DNA of 64,000 nucleotides, taken from positions 5,208,001 through 5,272,000 of the forward strand of contig NZ_JAOBTQ010000001.1 in NCBI RefSeq assembly GCF_033366695.1, written 5' to 3'. How positions within the stretch are numbered: the stretch's first letter is position 1; the number at the start of each line of letters is the position of its first letter. The translations under genes and the position numbers were made by a program. Below are positions 61,670-64,000 of this stretch, piece after piece. The notes below the pieces were generated by a model. The model was not told the origin of the DNA. It saw nothing but the letters and a program-made list of their open reading frames with translations, and made no database searches. The stretch comes from Streptomyces sp. SCL15-4. Its GTDB lineage: Bacteria > Actinomycetota > Actinomycetes > Streptomycetales > Streptomycetaceae.

Positions 61670-62077
61670 ATGCCCGTCAGCCGACGCCCACGCCGGGGCC
61701 GGGTCACCGCCGTCGCCGCCACGATGGCCGCCGTCGCGCTCACCGCCGGACTGACCACCGGCTGCGACGCCGTGGACAAGGCGCTGGACTGCGTGCAGAC
61801 CGCCGACGCCATCGCCGACAACGTCACCGACCTCCGGCAGGCCGTGGAGAACGCCGCGAACGACCCCGCCAAGGCCGACGCCTCGCTCGACTCCATCGAC
61901 AAGAGCCTGCGCGAGATCGGCGGCAAGACCGACGACGCCGACGTCGACAAGGCCGTGGACGACCTCCGCGAGGCCGTGGACAACGTCCGCACGGCGGTCC
62001 GCGACGGGGACGACACACCGGACCTGGACCCGGTGACCGAGGCGGCGGGAGAACTGACGAAGGTGTGCACGTCGTAG
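61670..62077 (+). CDS. Small lipoprotein
   Basis: 135 residues. Signal peptide ending LTTGC (Cys about 29), then a helical Asp/Ala/Lys-rich part (VETADAIADNVTDLRQAVENAAND-like, DKAVDDLREAVDNVRTAV) with heptad-like spacing, suggesting a coiled coil. No known domain. ATG 61670 has GGGGAGGG upstream. It lies convergent with the ABC operon and after rph. Confidence 0.75.
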   Translation: MPVSRRPRRGRVTAVAATMAAVALTAGLTTGCDAVDKALDCVQTADAIADNVTDLRQAVENAANDPAKADASLDSIDKSLREIGGKTDDADVDKAVDDLREAVDNVRTAVRDGDDTPDLDPVTEAAGELTKVCTS

Positions 62078-62147
62078 GGGCGCCGCGCGGGTGAGGTGCG
62101 GGGACCGAGGCGTTCCCCGGGCCCCTTCCGGACGCCGGCGCGGGCGG

Positions 62148-63110
62148 TTACGGAACCGCCTTCTCCGCGTACATCCTGGCGATGACCGCCTCGATGTCCG
62201 GCTCCCGCACCGACAGGTCCACCAGCGGATAGCGGGCCGCCAGGTGCGCGACGACCGGCGCCGCCGACTGCCCCGCCGGGAACGCCAGCCACTGCCGCGG
62301 CCCCTCCACCCGCACCACCCGGGCCGACGGCACCTCGACCGGCGGGAGCTCCCGCTCCAGGTCCACCACGAGCGTCCGTTCGCTCTCGCCGACCTCGTGC
62401 AGCCCCGTCAGCGCGCCGTCGTACATCAGCCGGCCGTGGTCGATCACCATCACCCGGGAGCACAACTGCTCGATGTCCTGGAGGTCGTGCGTGGTCAGCA
62501 GCACCGTCGTGCCGCGCTCGGCGTTCACCTCGCGCAGGAACTCCCGCACCCTGGCCTTCGACACGACGTCCAGGCCGATCGTCGGCTCGTCCAGGTACAG
62601 CACGTCGGGGTCGTGCAGCAGCGCCGCCGCGATGTCCCCGCGCATCCGCTGCCCGAGCGACAACTGCCGCACCGGCACGTCCAACAGGCCGCCCAGATCC
62701 AGCAGTTCCACCATCCGGTCCAGGTTCTGCCGGTAACGGGCGTCCGGGATGCGGTACATGCGGTGCGCCAGCCGGTAGGAGTCGATCAGCGGCAGGTCCC
62801 ACCACAGCGTGGTCCGCTGCCCGAACACCACCCCGATCCGGTGCGCCAGGCGCGTCCGCTCCCGCGCCGGGTCGATGCCGGCCACCCGCAGCCGCCCGGC
62901 GCTCGGCGTGAGGATCCCGGTCAGCATCTTGACGGTGGTCGACTTCCCCGCGCCGTTCGGCCCGATGTACCCGACCATCTCGCCGCGGGCCACACCGAAC
63001 GACAGCGAGTCCACCGCCCGCACCTCGCGCCGCTCCCGCCACAGGAACCCGGACTTCCGGCGCACCCGGAAGACCTTCTCCACGTTCTCCAGAGTGATGA
63101 AGTCGCCCAT
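62148..63110 (-). CDS. ABC transporter ATP-binding protein (ABC-2 exporter)
   Basis: 320 residues. Walker A GPNGAGKS, ABC signature LSLGQRMR, Walker B VLYLDEPT and H-loop TTHD are present. The C-terminal ~90 residues form an extra domain as in NodI/DrrA-type exporters. ATG 63110 has GGGAGC upstream and follows the permease stop by one base. Start is fixed by the conserved GDFITLENVEKVF. It should power a two-permease efflux system. Confidence 0.88.
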   Translation of the reverse strand: MGDFITLENVEKVFRVRRKSGFLWRERREVRAVDSLSFGVARGEMVGYIGPNGAGKSTTVKMLTGILTPSAGRLRVAGIDPARERTRLAHRIGVVFGQRTTLWWDLPLIDSYRLAHRMYRIPDARYRQNLDRMVELLDLGGLLDVPVRQLSLGQRMRGDIAAALLHDPDVLYLDEPTIGLDVVSKARVREFLREVNAERGTTVLLTTHDLQDIEQLCSRVMVIDHGRLMYDGALTGLHEVGESERTLVVDLERELPPVEVPSARVVRVEGPRQWLAFPAGQSAAPVVAHLAARYPLVDLSVREPDIEAVIARMYAEKAVP

Positions 63111-63111
63111 G

Positions 63112-63939
63112 TCAGCTCCCTGTGCCGCGATACGAACGAAGTCCCGCCCGCCAGGCCAGCCCCGCGAGCGCACAGCACGCCGCCGCCACCAGCGGGGAGG
63201 CGAACGCGGTCCACTCCGGCAGGCCCAGCGGATACGGCCGGCCCAGGACATGAGCGGCGGGCAGCCAGTTGACGAAGGCCAGCGGCAGCACGAACGTCAC
63301 CCCGCGCACCAGCTCCTTCGCGAACACCGTCGGCGGGTACTGGAGCAGCGTCGTCCCGCCGTAGGTGAAGGCGTTCTGCACCTCCGAGGCGTCCTGCGCC
63401 AGGAACTGGAACGCGGCCCCCGCCACGAACACCGCGCAGAAGATCCCGCAGCCGCCGGCCAGCATCACCGGCATCAGCAGCAGCCGGTCCGCCGTCCAGT
63501 CGATGTCCACCCGGGTCAGCGACCAGCCCAGCACCAGCGCGCCCTGCGTCACCCGGCCCAGCCGCCGGAGCGCGAACCGGTCCGCCGCCAGCTGCGCCAG
63601 CACCGGCGCCGGGCGCACCAGCAGCATGTCGAGCGTGCCGTCCCGCACCCGCCGGCCCAGCCGCTCCATCGAGCCGATCACCAGGTCCGCCAGCCCGAAG
63701 GAGGTCGCGGACAGCCCGTACAGGAACGCCACCTCGGGCAGCGCGTAGCCGCCGAGCGCGTCCACCCGGGAGAACATCAGCATGATCGCGACGAAGTCGA
63801 GGAAGGTCGCCACGAAGTTCCCGAGCGTGGTCATGGCGAAGGACGCGCGGTAGGCCATCGTGGACCGCACCCACATCCCCGCGATCAGCCGGTACGCCCG
63901 GGCGGCCTCCGCCAGCCGCCGGCCCCGCCCCTCAGCCAC
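63112..63939 (-). CDS. ABC-2 type permease
   Basis: 275 residues with six hydrophobic segments, of the DUF990-like ABC-2 permease family (YRLIAGMWVRSTMAYRASFAMTTLGNFVATFLDFVAIMLMF..., VRDGTLDMLLVRPAPVLAQLAAD). GTG 63939 is preferred: it gives the usual short basic cytoplasmic start and overlaps the upstream stop by 8 bp. A longer start at 63990 would add a basic, non-conserved stretch. Confidence 0.82.
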   Translation of the reverse strand: MAEGRGRRLAEAARAYRLIAGMWVRSTMAYRASFAMTTLGNFVATFLDFVAIMLMFSRVDALGGYALPEVAFLYGLSATSFGLADLVIGSMERLGRRVRDGTLDMLLVRPAPVLAQLAADRFALRRLGRVTQGALVLGWSLTRVDIDWTADRLLLMPVMLAGGCGIFCAVFVAGAAFQFLAQDASEVQNAFTYGGTTLLQYPPTVFAKELVRGVTFVLPLAFVNWLPAAHVLGRPYPLGLPEWTAFASPLVAAACCALAGLAWRAGLRSYRGTGS

Positions 63940-64000
63940 CCTGCACCACCACCCTGCGCGTCGCCGCCGACTGCAACAGCCGCCCGGCACCCAGCAGGAC
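63932..64000 (-). CDS. ABC-2 permease, 3' end only
   Basis: The window ends inside this gene. The visible 22 residues end in RRVVVQGG, a tail seen in paired ABC-2 permeases. Its stop (TGA 63932-63934) overlaps the start of the second permease, so it belongs to the same operon: permease, permease, ATPase. Confidence 0.6.
   Translation of the reverse strand, partial: VLLGAGRLLQSAATRRVVVQGG

Overview
The window is high-GC (about 72%) actinobacterial chromosome. It has strong third-position GC bias, GTG/TTG starts, Streptomyces marker genes (an SsgA-like protein, a SigU/anti-sigma pair, NnaR, paired NagE permeases with DasR-type boxes) and a gene order that I recall as collinear with the S. coelicolor core around SCO2904-SCO2969. 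I call it a Streptomyces core-chromosome segment; the species cannot be decided from sequence alone. No phage, transposase, integrase, CRISPR array or large biosynthetic cluster is visible.

Layout. 0-6 kb: a sortase-anchored repeat protein, a small zinc-ribbon membrane protein, ftsE-ftsX, an S41 protease, smpB and the tmRNA gene ssrA. 6-12.5 kb: a divergent MFS exporter/LysR pair, a small ORF antisense to the LysR tail, a lipoprotein, then nitrate uptake (narK) with its HemD-like regulator nnaR. 12.4-22.2 kb: a CGNR zinc-finger regulator, sigU and its membrane anti-sigma factor, a HelD/HelR-type RNA polymerase-associated helicase, malic enzyme, HU, murA, YqgE and DUF3039. 22.3-31.4 kb: a GH20 hexosaminidase behind a DasR-type box, a four-gene molybdenum-hydroxylase-like operon with several odd features, and a SUKH-4 protein. 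31.5-31.7 kb: tRNA-Cys and a damaged tandem copy. 31.9-45.5 kb: MFS, SF2 helicase, IclR, S16-like membrane protease, AsnC regulator with hpd, a TPR protein, a GlcD-type oxidase, ssgG, two RDD proteins. 45.8-53.5 kb: a secreted M6 metalloprotease, NAD salvage (pncB-pncA), clpS-DUF2017, an amino-acid permease. 53.6-57.6 kb: mec, a putative cysteine leader peptide, cysO-cysM, a lipoprotein, a membrane-anchored PemK/MazF-like protein, an MBL-fold hydrolase. 57.6-64 kb: the N-acetylglucosamine PTS (nagE2, nagE1, nagF), rph, a lipoprotein and an ABC-2 exporter operon cut by the window edge.

How the genes work together. ssrA and smpB form the ribosome-rescue system. The hexosaminidase (22.4 kb) and the nagE/nagF genes (57.6-60.7 kb) share DasR-type operators, so amino-sugar release and uptake are probably co-regulated. 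mec, cysO and cysM form the sulfur-carrier route to cysteine; CysO here ends in GG plus two residues, which Mec would have to trim. Start codons were reassigned from Shine-Dalgarno spacing or from a -10-like hexamer 6-8 nt upstream of the start, which predicts leaderless mRNAs at about nine genes.

Most unusual observations: (1) the molybdenum-hydroxylase operon, whose large subunit lacks the canonical FGGK and GEP motifs, whose 2Fe-2S subunit carries a roughly 565-residue Gly-His-rich disordered extension, and whose last gene is a 44-residue membrane microprotein; (2) the tRNA-Cys copy with its anticodon replaced; (3) the leader peptide ahead of cysO-cysM; (4) the membrane-anchored PemK/MazF-like protein without an antitoxin; (5) the 26-bp double DasR palindrome at nagE2.
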